Below, piece by piece: positions 1 through 19,475 of a DNA stretch of 35,000 nt. A program made the translations under genes and the position numbers. Source of the stretch: Chrysomallon squamiferum (Eukaryota; Mollusca; Gastropoda; Neomphalida; Peltospiridae); NCBI GenBank assembly GCA_012295275.1, contig CM022679.1, positions 23,269,502 to 23,304,501 of the forward strand, read 5' to 3'. The notes beneath the pieces are model-generated. The model did not search any database and was not told the DNA's origin. It worked only from the letters and a program-made list of their open reading frames with translations. How positions within the stretch are numbered: the first letter of the stretch is position 1; each line of letters starts with the position of its first letter.

Positions 1-326
1 CATCAACACAACAACGACACTAGCAGAAACACTGATACTGCTACAATTACTATTATTACTACTACTACTACAATCACTAATAACGATACCGTTATAAATA
101 CTGCTATTATAAAAACTATTACCAATACTACTGCTACTACTAATGCTGATACTACTACAACTATCACTAATACAACTCTATACTACGCATACTAGTATTA
201 ATAGAACTTCTTCTTCTTCTTCTTCGTCTTCTTCTTCTTCTTCTTCATTTCCTTCTTTGCTAATACCAGTACTATTACAAATACTAATACTTACACTAAA
301 GTTGTGAGTGCTTACTTTTACTGCAG
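1..326 (+). other. Partial intron of the Na+/Ca2+ exchanger gene
   Basis: No coding exon is seen here. The stretch is made of degenerate trinucleotide repeats (ACT/ACN early on, then TTC at about 207-246) and ends in the acceptor ttttactgcag at 316-326, right before the first recognisable exchanger exon. I read it as the 3' part of an intron whose donor lies outside the window. Confidence 0.7.
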
Positions 327-3540
<3,214 letters not shown>

Positions 3541-4010
3541 ATATGAGCAAGTCCGGTGGCGATGTCAGCGGTTAATTATATGGGGCGTCAACGAGATGAT
3601 GTCATCATAACTAAAGGCGTGTAAGCACATTGACGTCATAATCGTTCTGAGTATCTACGATGAATGAACAAGACGTCATCACACGGTGACCTTTCAGTTG
3701 CCGTGGAATTAAAAGCATTCTGAAAGCTGTTTTACTGGGCATTCTGTAATCCAGTGTATTTATTATTGTGAAAAGAATGAAAACTACTCAGTCAGTACAA
3801 ACAGGTTCTAGACGTGTCAGTAACAATTACGATAAATGGAAACATGATATCTTTGAAACAGCGTGCTAGCTTGTTACCATTTTCATACATAATATTACAG
3901 AGACCAGTCTACTGATGTTTTACGAATTATAAACATATAGTGCTTGCATCAGCTTACTATTTAGCTTTGGCACTAAATAAAAATAAATGGCTTATGCGAA
4001 ATTGGAATGA
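3541..4010 (+). other. 3' UTR of the exchanger gene
   Basis: Follows the TAA at 3538-3540. Candidate poly(A) signals are ATTAAA at 3708-3713 and AATAAA at 3976-3981 and 3982-3987; the transcript probably ends shortly after the latter pair, just before the array. A palindromic CRE octamer TGACGTCA is at 3631-3638, possibly by chance. The exact 3' end is inferred. Confidence 0.55.
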
Positions 4011-4079
4011 ATGTACATGTTCAGTAACTCTCATTTAATCTTAGCATTGTTACAAGTACGTATTAATTTATATATATAC

Positions 4080-5509
4080 TAGATACATTATCTCACAGAT
4101 TATGTACAAGAATAACATCCGACATGCACACAATGGGATGTTTTATCAGGAATAAAATGGATATTTTTATAGATAAGTGCCATCTTCTATGGAATTTAAA
4201 AAGTATACGAACATATTAATTCTTTGCCACAATAAACCGTCAAAGTAATATCGGCGCCACATTTAATAATTCTGCTAAGAACTATTTTTCATATTCCCAG
4301 TGTATTTAGATTTGTTGTGCAAAGAAAAAGGTAAAAATTTAATTTACGTGACAGATGAACATTAAAAATATTTTCTCTTTTAACAAATAAATGAAGTACA
4401 GTCAAAAACACCTTACGAATATATATATTATTATTGCATTATATATGTGCATTTGCATTCACTCCATAGTAATTGCATAACTAATGGTACACTTACACAC
4501 ATATGTATATGCGTGTATGTATATTTATATATATATATATGGATGAATAAAGCACTACTATATTTATGGCGCCTGTCTTTAAGAAAACAAGCAAATAAAA
4601 AATAATAAATTACTTCAGTTGTCTTTCATACACTTTTTCAGAATTTCTCATCATATTCAACATTAACTGCAGGCCAGTTTATGCATGTAATGTCAGATGA
4701 AATGTTTTCTTCTTTTTTAATTTCTCTATTTCATTATAATTAACAGAATGTAATTATTTGTAAATAAATGTATAATGAGTCGGTGTGTGGATATTGATAA
4801 ACATTCATTTAGTTTGTATTCTTATGGTTAGATGCTTTTAAAATGATCCGCCATATGCTAAACTGGTATAGTGGACTTTAAAAACAAATGAACGCTGTAT
4901 TAAAGGGACGTTACTCTATTTCAAAAATTATATTAATTGTCTGTTGAAAATTATTCTTACAAAGCCTAATATTTATAACAAAGTATTAATTGATTAAGCT
5001 ATTTAAACATTTTCTAACAAAATATAAGTAAATATTGTCTAAGGATATTTATCATAAAAAGCTTGTTTTCGCCTCTGTCTCTTTAGCCAACTAAATATAT
5101 CATTATATTTTGTTATATTTAACGGTAAAGGATTTAAAATTTTGACGAAAGGTTGGTTGGTGGGTTTTTTGGAGTGACTCTTCTTTACTCCTGTTTTTTT
5201 TTTATATATATATATCATCAGAATTTAAAAAAAAAAATTACGATGAAAACAAATTACCTTTAACAAAAAAATTGATTACAAAATGGAAAACGAATAAATA
5301 ATCCTACTAAGGAAAACAATCTATATGTTTAATGTATATAGTGTGTTCTCGTAAAAATGAGAACATTTATATTTTTGTATTGTTAGCTTCGAAGTAAAGG
5401 TTATACACCATCATGGTAACTAAGTATGCAGGATAACATCATCTCATACAGAAATGGTAGTGGATGTACTTAGCCACTGAAGTTGTCGTTGTTGTTTTCC
5501 CTTTTCATG

Positions 5510-5551
<42 letters not shown>

Positions 5552-5597
5552 GTATATTGTTACATTCGGCTGGAAAAATGTTTCATATTCTTAATCG

Positions 5598-5693
<96 letters not shown>

Positions 5694-5807
5694 CGCCATT
5701 TCTTTTAACGATTGTATTTGAGGTTTTTAATACATTACATATAGCAACTTTCTGTGATGATATTAAGTGAACATTTTGAAGTGTTTTGTGATCTATTGTT
5801 ATTGCTG

Positions 5808-5868
<61 letters not shown>

Positions 5869-8770
5869 CAACCTTTGAACACTGAATGGGCCAATAGTTC
5901 ATGAAATAAATTGTAATAACTTCTCATTATCATGTCTGGTGATTTGTTTCATAATTTTATTAATATCTTCTTGTTCTTCTCTTTTGTTAAATCTGACGTG
6001 AGGCTCACTATTGAAACAAACTGTTATTAATAAAATAAAATAAATGTTTAATAATTAATGCTATTGCAAGCATTAGCCTTTTCATTTTGCTAATAGTAGC
6101 ATTTGACTGCCGTGTTATATAATCTTCATGTATTAAAAAAAAAATGGTGATCTTCTGAAATAGTTGCACATAACCTAAATGATAATATAATAGGTTATCA
6201 ACGGGAAAGATCCAAGACTTTAAGAAATCATATAACCCAGACACCCACTATTTACTTTGCTGCTCCGCTCCTGAAATAATCTTCAGTATTATTTTGTGAT
6301 AAAGTTATCGTGTGACATACATGATCTCTATTGTTTTATTCTATCTTTTGAAGTAAATTATTAAAATAAAATTTTTCAAAAAATCAGAATTGTTCTGTCG
6401 TGAGTTATTTGCATCGTGCTCATTGTTATCATCATGAGTATGATTATTATTATTATTGCTGCTGCTGTTGTTGCTGCTGTTGCAGTTGTAATAACATTAT
6501 TTTGAGGAATATATGAAAAATCAAAGGATATTTCCCTAAGCATGAGTATAATTATAGTACTAGTATGTTTGTATGTGTGTATGTGTATGTGTGTGTTGTG
6601 TGTGTGTGTTTGTGTGTGTTGTGTGTGTGTGTGTTTTTATGCTTGAATTTTACAGTTGATGTACTTAGGAAACAGTCTTGGATAAGCGAAATCCATTGTA
6701 TGACAGTACTCCTGATTTAGTAGAATGTAATACAGTGACGTAACGTAAACGTTTGAAATCACGTAATAACCAAGAACGATAAGCAATGTACAGGCACGTT
6801 TTCATAGCTGGATTGTGTATTTGATTTCATTTGATTTGGGTTAACAAGCTGGCTTCTTCGGTATATATAGATAGATAGATGTATAAATAATAAATAATTT
6901 AAAAAGAAAATAATAATAATTATAATAATAATAATAATAATAAAATCAAGAACAACAATTCTTGTGATTTTCTGTACGGTTATAATAATGTGGTTGTCTC
7001 CCTTTATGAAACCGTTTCTAATTATTTTGATGTGTTTAAAGGATACCAGTACGAGCCCAGAAAGCATAGAAACTGATACATCATTCTTTCTTTTTTCTTT
7101 CTTTCTTTTTTAATCTTATTACAATAAATACCTTTTCTGAAATAAATAAATATGGACAATTAGAATATTTTAATATCTGCTTATTTTATTAGATAACATA
7201 AAATAAGTAATTAAAAACGAAATGCCATTCATTTATCTACTTTATACACATATGGAATTTAATGTATTTTATTCTATTTTTATATTTCTTCATAAAAATA
7301 GAAAACGACAGCATTTCTCAAATAATTATTACTACAGTATTTTTCTTTATTTATTTCTTTCTTTTAAATACGATATGGAAATTTATATAGGATGCTTTCT
7401 GATTATATATATACTTTTTATTTTTACTGCTTCTTTTGTTATTTATATATTTATTTTCGTGTTTGTTGTTTTATTCGAATTTTTTTTTTTCTTTTTTATC
7501 TTTTGGTATCACTAAGTAATTTAAATTTATTTTTGATCATTGTGACGAACTAATGTTAACCTAACAGCTGTTTGCAAATACGTGCATGTCTGACGTTTTG
7601 TACAGTAACACAACATCGAGTCACTTTTATTAATCTGCTAAGAGATATTAACCGAAACAGCATTGTGTTAAGATGTGCATATTTATAAATTATTGACACA
7701 ACAACAACAACAATAACAATACTAATAATAATCGTAATAATAATAATAATAATAATAATAATAGATGCGTTCTGGTTATTCTATTATATTTATTTGTTTG
7801 TTTGATTCTTTTCTTCTTCTTTCTTCTTCTTCTTCTTTCTTCTTCTTCTTTTTTTTCTTATCATGTCTTTGCGGATCACAAAGTAATTAAAACTTATTTT
7901 ATGATCATTAAGGAAGAGCTGGTGTTACCTAACAGCTATCTGCAAATACATGCATGTCTGACGTTTTGTATTAATCGATACTTTTTTATAAATTTTTTTA
8001 CCACAAACTATCATGTGAAACAATAACCATAGTGCAGAAACAGCACGACTTTATCGCCTGCATGTGTCATTTCGAATATTTAATCATCTCAGATAATAAG
8101 ATTACAAACTGCAGCGGTTCAAGATCAGCTGAGTTGTTATAAATAATAAAAATAATACCAAAAAGAATGTCAAAAACACCAAAAAAATCAAGAAGGAAAT
8201 AAAATTGAAATGTTACGTTACATTTGGTTGAAATGGAAGATTAATTTTTAGTGTTGTTAACATTACCTGACATTAAGTAGATTGTTGTAATATTTAATTT
8301 AATATTATCTGAAACATGTAAAATCTGTAAGTATAGTTGTTATACGATATCAGCTAACGAATTCAAGAAATTCAAATACAATTATATTCATCACTGAAAT
8401 GTCTAACGTACGCAGCTTTTCTTTATCAATAACGTTTATAGTTTTATCAGCAATATATTTTGGCTTATGTTCTTTTTCCGTACGTCCACTTTCTGTTTGG
8501 GGCTAATAGAAGGATGTACCTAAGAAAATCACTCAGGGCTTTTAAAGGTATTTTACATCATTAACTTTAGTGCTCTACCCTTCACACATACACCATCAGC
8601 ATCACTGCGGTATATAATCTACAGACTTTTTCATTAAAAAAAGAAAACTTTATTTTTTGTTTTTTTTTCTGCTGCACAACAAATGCCTAAAAGTCAGATA
8701 TGCATAACTGTAATATCCTCTTATCAAAGTGCAAATGCAATGTATGGATACAAATGAACTTGAAACGAGG
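4080..8770 (+). other. Unit 1 spacer, no supported gene
   Basis: About 4.7 kb of AT-rich sequence repeated in units 2 and 3. It holds an (ATT)n run at 5512-5550, (CT)n at 5601-5689, (TTA)n at 5811-5868, a GT-rich run at about 6560-6637, a short GATA run at 6867-6880 and an AAT run near 7730-7763. The frames that are open are poly-Ile, poly-Ser/Leu or Phe/Tyr-rich and are not kept in all copies. No RNA gene or transposase is recognised. Confidence 0.7.
7498..7970 (+). repeat. Internal direct duplication inside the spacer (unit 1)
   Basis: Segment 7498-7602 (ending cctaacagctgtttgcaaat, then catgtctgacgttttgta) recurs in diverged form at 7859-7970 (cctaacagctatctgcaaat, then the same 3' end). 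The copies are about 365 bp apart. The pair is present in units 2 and 3 too, so it predates the large duplication. Confidence 0.85.
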
Positions 8771-8918
8771 AAGTGAATGAAAGGAAATAATGAGGACCAT
8801 CATAATGGTCATCGTATTATCCACATCGCTGGCCACTGCTGTGCGTTGCATCATCATGATGCTGTTTCGTACTGTTCAAGCTTGTCAAATATCCTGTGGT
8901 TATCCCCACTAAATTCTG

Positions 8919-8953
8919 TATATAAACCAGGCAGTTACCCAACGTTTTCAGTT
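8919..8953 (+). promoter_or_regulatory. Core promoter of gene A1: TATA box and initiator
   Basis: TATATAAA at 8919-8926 and TTTTCAGTT with its A at 8950, exactly 31 nt after the first T of the box, which is the standard TATA-to-start distance. The predicted 5' UTR is 8950-9005 and has no upstream ATG. The same pair with the same spacing precedes every A and B copy. Confidence 0.85.
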
Positions 8954-9005
8954 ACTTCCACACACCACTACCAACGAATCGAACACAGAAGTTTCAACTG
9001 ACAAG

Positions 9006-9836
9006 ATGAAGTACATTAGCTGTTTTCTTTTAGGTATGATGCTAACTCTTTCAATTTCGATACATAATTATTTTTAAATATCTGTTATGTTGTTGTTGTT
9101 GTTTTCTCATTTAATTTATTTGATTTGATTTTATAAATAAATAGTTTTATTAAATAATATTTTGTTATTACATGGCTAGTAACTAACTGAATGATAAATA
9201 TTTTTGTTTGTCATTTGTTTGTTTTTTATTGTTGTTTTTTTTTGGGGGGAGGGGGACGGGTTTGTTGTTGTGTTTTAATACATGGCCAGAAAATTACTAA
9301 AGACAAAATTTATAATTTAAACATCTAAATTATTACAATGAATGATTTTATTGTAATCTAGTGTATGATAGTATACAATCAGAAAAGAGCAAAGTACAAG
9401 ACTATGCAATCCAGTTGAATACAATACGATATATTGCATTACAATAGAGCAACAATATGATACGATAACAATCCAAAGAGTGCAATAGCAAATACACTAC
9501 CATTTATTATTTAATTTTAATTGTTTTGTTTCTTTTGGATTTTTTTTTTACTATTGTTATTCATTTTATCTTTTTGCAGTCCTTTTATTACTCTCATTCT
9601 TCCGAGCATCAAATACTCACGGACACGGTCACGGCGGTCATGGACATGGTCACGGTGGTCACGGACATGGTCACGGTGGTCACGGTCACGGTGGACATGG
9701 ATATGGTGGTCATGGATATGGTGGTCATGGACATGGTCATGGCGGACACGGACATGGTCACGGTGGTCACGGACATGGTCACGGCGGTCACGGACACGGT
9801 GGACACGGACATGGTGGTCATGGACATCACGGATAG
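9006..9836 (+). CDS. Gene A1: secreted Gly-His repeat peptide, 94 aa, two coding exons
   Basis: Coding exons 9006-9033 and 9580-9836 (phase-1 GT-AG intron; donor TTAG|gtatga, acceptor tttttgcag). The protein starts MKYISCFLLVLLLLSFF then RASNT, a clear signal peptide with a hydrophobic core at about residues 6-17, cut probably near residue 20-22. The remaining 72 residues are His, Gly and two Tyr only: three HGHGHGG blocks, HGHGG, two HGYGG, three HGHGHGG, two HGHGG and a final HGHHG. There is no Cys. Such a peptide would bind Zn, Cu or Ni ions and resembles in composition, not by shown descent, antifungal Gly/His peptides (plant shepherins) and His/Gly structural proteins. The start is set by the TATA-initiator pair and an A at -3. 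TAG is at 9834-9836; a likely UTR intron follows from 9840. Confidence 0.87.
9034..9579 (+). other. Intron 1 of gene A1
   Basis: AT-rich, with a G-run (gggggg a ggggg ac ggg) at about 9244-9260 that stands out in this T-rich strand. From about 9360 to 9510 it carries a degenerate ACAATAC/ATACGATA pentamer-like repeat. The B intron has a longer version of the same repeat, which supports common ancestry. Confidence 0.75.
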
Positions 9837-10206
9837 AATGTAAAAGTGCACAGAGTTCATTATTTGATTAATTTAGCGTTATATAATTTAGTTCCTTTCA
9901 TAAACTGACAGAACTTTAGTTAAAAACAGTCAAAAGTGGATTTTAAAAATAAAATGAATAATTAAGTAGCAAAAGAAAATATATAAGACATATCTCAATC
10001 AAATATCTCAAATGTGTTTACATTTACTGGAGGCTCAAGCAGGAAACACAAAGCTTAAAACAATGTTAAAGGATTATAGGATTAATAAAGTAAGAGACGG
10101 CAAATTCAACATGTTTTACATGTATAAAAATACGATTAAATAAAAAATAGATGTTTCTGATTATTCTTTTTTTTTTTTTTTTTTTTTTTTTCATCTTTTA
10201 TTTCAG

Positions 10207-10310
10207 GATTACATCCATAAGTTACTTCTAAATCACCCAAACGATCAATGGTTGTGCTGGCTGCAACCTGTACTGAAACAATTTTGCAAATAAAGTTCAT
10301 AACTATACAA
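10207..10310 (+). other. Gene A1 exon 3: 3' UTR exon with poly(A) signal
   Basis: A long T tract and tttatttcag at 10197-10206 form a strong acceptor. The following ~100 bp (gattacatccataag..., gatcaatggttgtgctgg, ctgaaacaattttgcaaataaag) are clearly homologous to the segment downstream of gene B, while the introns before them are not. AATAAA is at 10289-10294. The likely donor is AAT|gtaaaa at 9839/9840, just after the stop. An alternative end is AATAAA at 9948-9953 in the unspliced form. Confidence 0.68.
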
Positions 10311-10645
10311 ACTGTTATCAGATATTCATCATTTTCACATCATCACTATTTACTGGTTTGGTTGTTGTTACTGTTGTTGTGTGATGTTGTTCTTTTTCTT
10401 TTTTTATTACTGTTATTGGTAGTAGCAGTAGTAGTAATAGTAGTAGTTGTAGCAGTAGTAGTTGTTGTTGTAGTAGTGGTGGTAGTAGTAGTAGTTGTTG
10501 CTGTTGTAATATTAATTACGCCTTACTAATTTTTGACATTCTTGCATGAAAACATGAACTATAGGAAACAGTTTCATTTCTTCTAAAGATTCTATATATT
10601 TAACTTAGTTGTTAATTTGTAATTAATTTAAATTTTAATTTATCT

Positions 10646-10712
<67 letters not shown>

Positions 10713-11462
10713 ACACATATATATTTGAAATTCCTTTGAAATTTCTCCCTAAAATGATGATAACGGATTTTATCTGCTGGAATACCATTATTAAAAATGA
10801 TGTATGATTAACATTTTATAATATTACAGTCACAGGTATTTAAGATAAATATCTCGGCTGTTTTTTTTTTTTTTTTTTTCTCCACAGATTTATGCTGTCA
10901 AAATGAAATTGACAACGATATAAATCTACGTTAAAAACCTAAAACTAGTCAAGATGATATATACCAAACTTTTATATTTTAAGATGTAACCTTCTACTAC
11001 GGTTAGCAAAAATGTCTCCCAAGATTGATAAACGATATGCTAAAAAGATATAAGAATTAAATTATAACTGTTAATTTGGTCTATTTACACAGATTTTAAT
11101 TTTTTATGATTTAATTTCTTTCTCACTGACTGAACGATTCATTGATGATGATGAATTATGATTTATTTTTTTATTTATTTTTATTGTTATAATCATTATC
11201 ATTATACTTTTGTTATTATTATTATTATTATTATACTTTTGTGTAATTTTCTATTGATTTGTTTCGGAATTTTTATATATTAATTTATTTTCATTTACTA
11301 TCATTTGGTGAATAATAGTAACAGTGCACTACAACAAGAAGAACAACTCAGTTACTACAACTGCTACATCTACTACCACTACTTCTACAACTATTACTAC
11401 TACTACTAATAATAATAATAATAGTGATAACGAAAATTGTTAAAAGAAATGGCGTTATACGT

Positions 11463-11466
<4 letters not shown>
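10311..11466 (+). other. Between genes A1 and B1
   Basis: Holds a TRG-type trinucleotide tract (gtagtag/gttgttg) at about 10420-10509, a (CA)n run at 10647-10709, a poly-T run ending in ctccacag at about 10861-10887 and ATT runs near 11214-11234. The ctccacag could be a splice acceptor but no exon is recognisable after it. Confidence 0.65.

Positions 11467-11549
<83 letters not shown>
11467..11549 (+). repeat. (GA)n tract upstream of gene B1
   Basis: A pure AG/GA run of about 83 bp. Unit 2 has the counterpart at 22155-22249; unit 3 has lost it in a deletion. A second GA run lies downstream of each B gene, so B1 and B2 are bracketed by GA tracts in the same orientation. Confidence 0.92.
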
Positions 11550-11552
<3 letters not shown>

Positions 11553-11620
11553 CATTCTATGCATGTCAGAGAGATTTTTTGACACAGCGCATTGTACGCA
11601 AGTCGCCAAAACGTCACGTC

Positions 11621-11822
11621 AAAAGCATATTAAATATTACATAAAAAGAATATGAAATATTACATCAAAAGCATATTGAATATTACATAAAAAGAATATG
11701 AAATATTACATCAAAAGCATATTGAATATTACATCAAAAGCATATTAAATATTACATCATAAGAATATGTAATATTACATCAAAAGAATATGTAATATTA
11801 CATCAAAAGCATATGAAATATT
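11621..11822 (+). repeat. 23-bp minisatellite just upstream of the B1 promoter
   Basis: About 8.8 copies of a 23-bp unit of the form AAAAGMATATKRAATATTAC followed by ATM. It ends about 70 bp before the TATA box. The B-like gene at the window end has only one recognisable unit copy in this place. Confidence 0.93.
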
Positions 11823-11892
11823 AATATTAAATATTAAACACAAAAAAATAAAAATAAGTTCATAAAATTGAATATCACTTCTACAAAGACTG

Positions 11893-11927
11893 TATATAAA
11901 CAAAACAATTCTAACTTAATTTCAGAG
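11893..11927 (+). promoter_or_regulatory. Core promoter of gene B1: TATA box and initiator
   Basis: TATATAAA at 11893-11900 and TTTCAGAG with its A at 11924, 31 nt apart. The predicted 5' UTR is 11924-11967 with no upstream ATG. The spacing equals that of gene A. Confidence 0.85.
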
Positions 11928-11967
11928 TACTGCAAGCCTTATACGACTAAACAGTAGACCTGTCAGA

Positions 11968-12184
11968 ATGAAATACTTCAGTCTTTACAGCATTGTGGCT
12001 ATTGGTAAATATTATCCTGTGTTTTGATTGTAATTCATTGTTAAGTTTCCCAAACAGTTTATAAACGTCTCTAGATAGAAAATATAGAATTACTCAACGT
12101 GCATATTATTTGTAACTTAACAGAAGTTAAATTAACACAGTGAAGTACATTTATTGTTTTATCTTAGGTAAAATGCTAATTTTA

Positions 12185-12222
<38 letters not shown>

Positions 12223-12945
12223 GTATTTTATTTTATTTTATTTTGTTTTGTATTTAAAATAATGCTTATATGTGTGCGTGAACGTGTTATTTTATTTTAT
12301 TATTTTATTTATTTATTTATTATTATTATTATTAGTAGTAGTAGTAGTAGTAGTACTAGTAGTAGTACTAGTAGTAGTAGTAGTAATAGTAGTAGCAGTA
12401 GTGTAATAAATTAATAATCAGAAAGTAATAGTAAGTTACTATTTGAAAAATAAGAATATTGTTTGGTTTTATATAACAGCAAAATACGATATTTTACACT
12501 ACATTAACAATATGATAAGATACGATACATCATAGTAATAATTTGATACGAGACGATACATGTTACATTACAATACAATATGAATACGTTACAACTGCAA
12601 TATAAGTAGTACAGTAGCGAATAAAATATCATACATTACAATAAAACAGAGGAACAGTAAAATAACAGAAATACAATACGATAGAGCACAATACAATAAA
12701 AAAACACATTACAATACAATACAATACAATACAATTAGTTTTATTTTATTTTATTTTTTTTATTCTACTTAATTTTTATTTATTTTTTTTATTTCTAATA
12801 CTTTTTTTTTCCAGTCCTAGCATTATTTGCATTCTTCCATGAAGCAAATACTAGCGGACACCACTCTGCACACAAAAACGTCAAAAAAATAGAGACCGAC
12901 CACCATATACAAGAAGTTGGTCACATTCGTGAGAACAGAAAGTAA
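11968..12945 (+). CDS. Gene B1: secreted cysteine-free His-rich peptide, 55 aa
   Basis: Coding exons 11968-12004 and 12815-12945, phase-1 GT-AG intron (ATTG|gtaaat; tttttttttccag). Residues 1-25 (MKYFSLYSIVAIVLALFAFF, then HEANT) form a signal peptide. The 30-residue remainder starts SGHHSAHKN and ends IRENRK; it has six His, no Cys, and mixes Lys/Arg with Glu/Asp. The exon-2 opening V-L-x-L....F-F...N-T-x-G-H matches gene A, so the two are paralogs in which A expanded the HG dipeptide. The stop TAA at 12943-12945 overlaps a donor (AAA|gtaaag, GT at 12942-12943). If that is spliced to exon 3 at 13421, the protein ends ..NRKIATKR at TAG 13437-13439 (60 aa). Function unknown; composition recalls histatin-like His-rich peptides without shown homology. 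Confidence 0.82.
12005..12814 (+). other. Intron 1 of gene B1
   Basis: Besides the fossil exon it holds a TA run at about 12188-12221, an AGT trinucleotide tract at about 12333-12400, a degenerate ACAATAC/GATACGA repeat at about 12480-12735 and TTTTA runs before the acceptor. Confidence 0.75.
12141..12167 (+). other. Fossil A-type first exon in B1 intron 1; possible in-frame microexon
   Basis: The stretch acacag|TGAAGTACATTT...ATCTTAG|gtaaaatgc matches gene A exon 1 and its donor (atgaagtacattagc...cttttag|gtatgatgc), but its start codon is GTG. It is exactly 27 nt between an AG and a GT. If spliced in, it keeps frame and adds VKYIYCFIL to the signal peptide core. Conserved in all three units. 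Confidence 0.6.
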
Positions 12946-13420
12946 AGGTGCTGTATTTATTATTCGATTAATTTCCCTTTATTTAATTTAGTTTCCTTAT
13001 AAACCAGAGAACATTACTTTTGAATACAGTTAAAATTGGAATAAATAAATAAATAAATAAATAAATAACTACATAAGTAAATAAATAAATAAATAAAATA
13101 GAAAATATATAAGATACACGTTAGTCATCTCCAATGTGTTTACATTCACTGATGATTTAAGCACGCATTTCCTGGACCACAAGTCTAAAGACAATGTTAG
13201 GGGATTAGTTAGAGAGAAAAGACATTTGAAATAACATTTTATACATAAATGCAGTTAAATACCCAATTCTGATTATTCTATTCCATTTTATTCTGTTTAT
13301 TTGTTTGTTTGTTTGTTCATTCGTTTATGTATTTGTCTATCTATTTATCTGTCGATTTAAATATTTGTTTGTTTATTTATTTGTTTGTTTAATTTGTTTG
13401 TTTTTTTTTTGTTTTTTCAG

Positions 13421-13530
13421 GATAGCAACCAAACGTTAGATCTGCATCACCTAAAAGATCAATAGTTGTGCTGGTTGCAAATGGAACTGAAACAATTTTC
13501 CCAATAAAATTCTTGATTACAGAAACTATT
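13421..13530 (+). other. Gene B1 exon 3: terminal exon with poly(A) signal
   Basis: Acceptor gttttttcag at 13411-13420 after a T-rich tract. The segment gatagcaaccaaacg..., agatcaatagttgtgctgg, gaactgaaacaattt aligns with exon 3 of gene A. AATAAA is at 13503-13508. It is preceded by AATAAA-rich tetranucleotide runs at 13038-13097 that could instead terminate an unspliced transcript. Confidence 0.68.

Positions 13531-19475
<5,945 letters not shown>

Noticed and set aside
3631-3638. Perfect CRE palindrome TGACGTCA in the exchanger 3' UTR, and another at 2540-2547 in an intron
   Set aside because: Location is not promoter-proximal and two octamers could be chance; no further support.
7222-7515. 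97-codon Phe/Tyr/Ile-rich open frame, repeated in unit 2
   Set aside because: Composition is that of AT-rich noncoding DNA, the tail shifts frame between copies, and unit 3 has an in-frame stop (AGA to TGA near 28320).
8777-9001. 74-codon His-containing open frame (MKGNNEDHHNGHRII...) before each A gene
   Set aside because: It overlaps the TATA box, initiator and 5' UTR of gene A, ends just before its ATG, and the changes between copies are not biased to silent sites. Its presence in all units follows from the recent duplication.
9521-9871. Other open frames across the His-Gly repeat (Thr/Val/Asp/Met-rich and Arg/Trp/Ser-rich, and a reverse-strand frame)
   Set aside because: They are shadows of the CAYGGN repeat. 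Only the His-Gly frame is joined to a signal peptide by valid splice sites and a promoter.
10861-10960. Possible extra exon after poly-T and ctccacag, with an ATG frame MKLTTI
   Set aside because: The frame stops after six codons and I see no similarity to exon 2 or 3 of either gene. The acceptor-like word alone is not enough.
11621-11822. CRISPR-like array
   Set aside because: The 23-bp copies are contiguous with no unique spacers, and the DNA is from an animal. It is a minisatellite.
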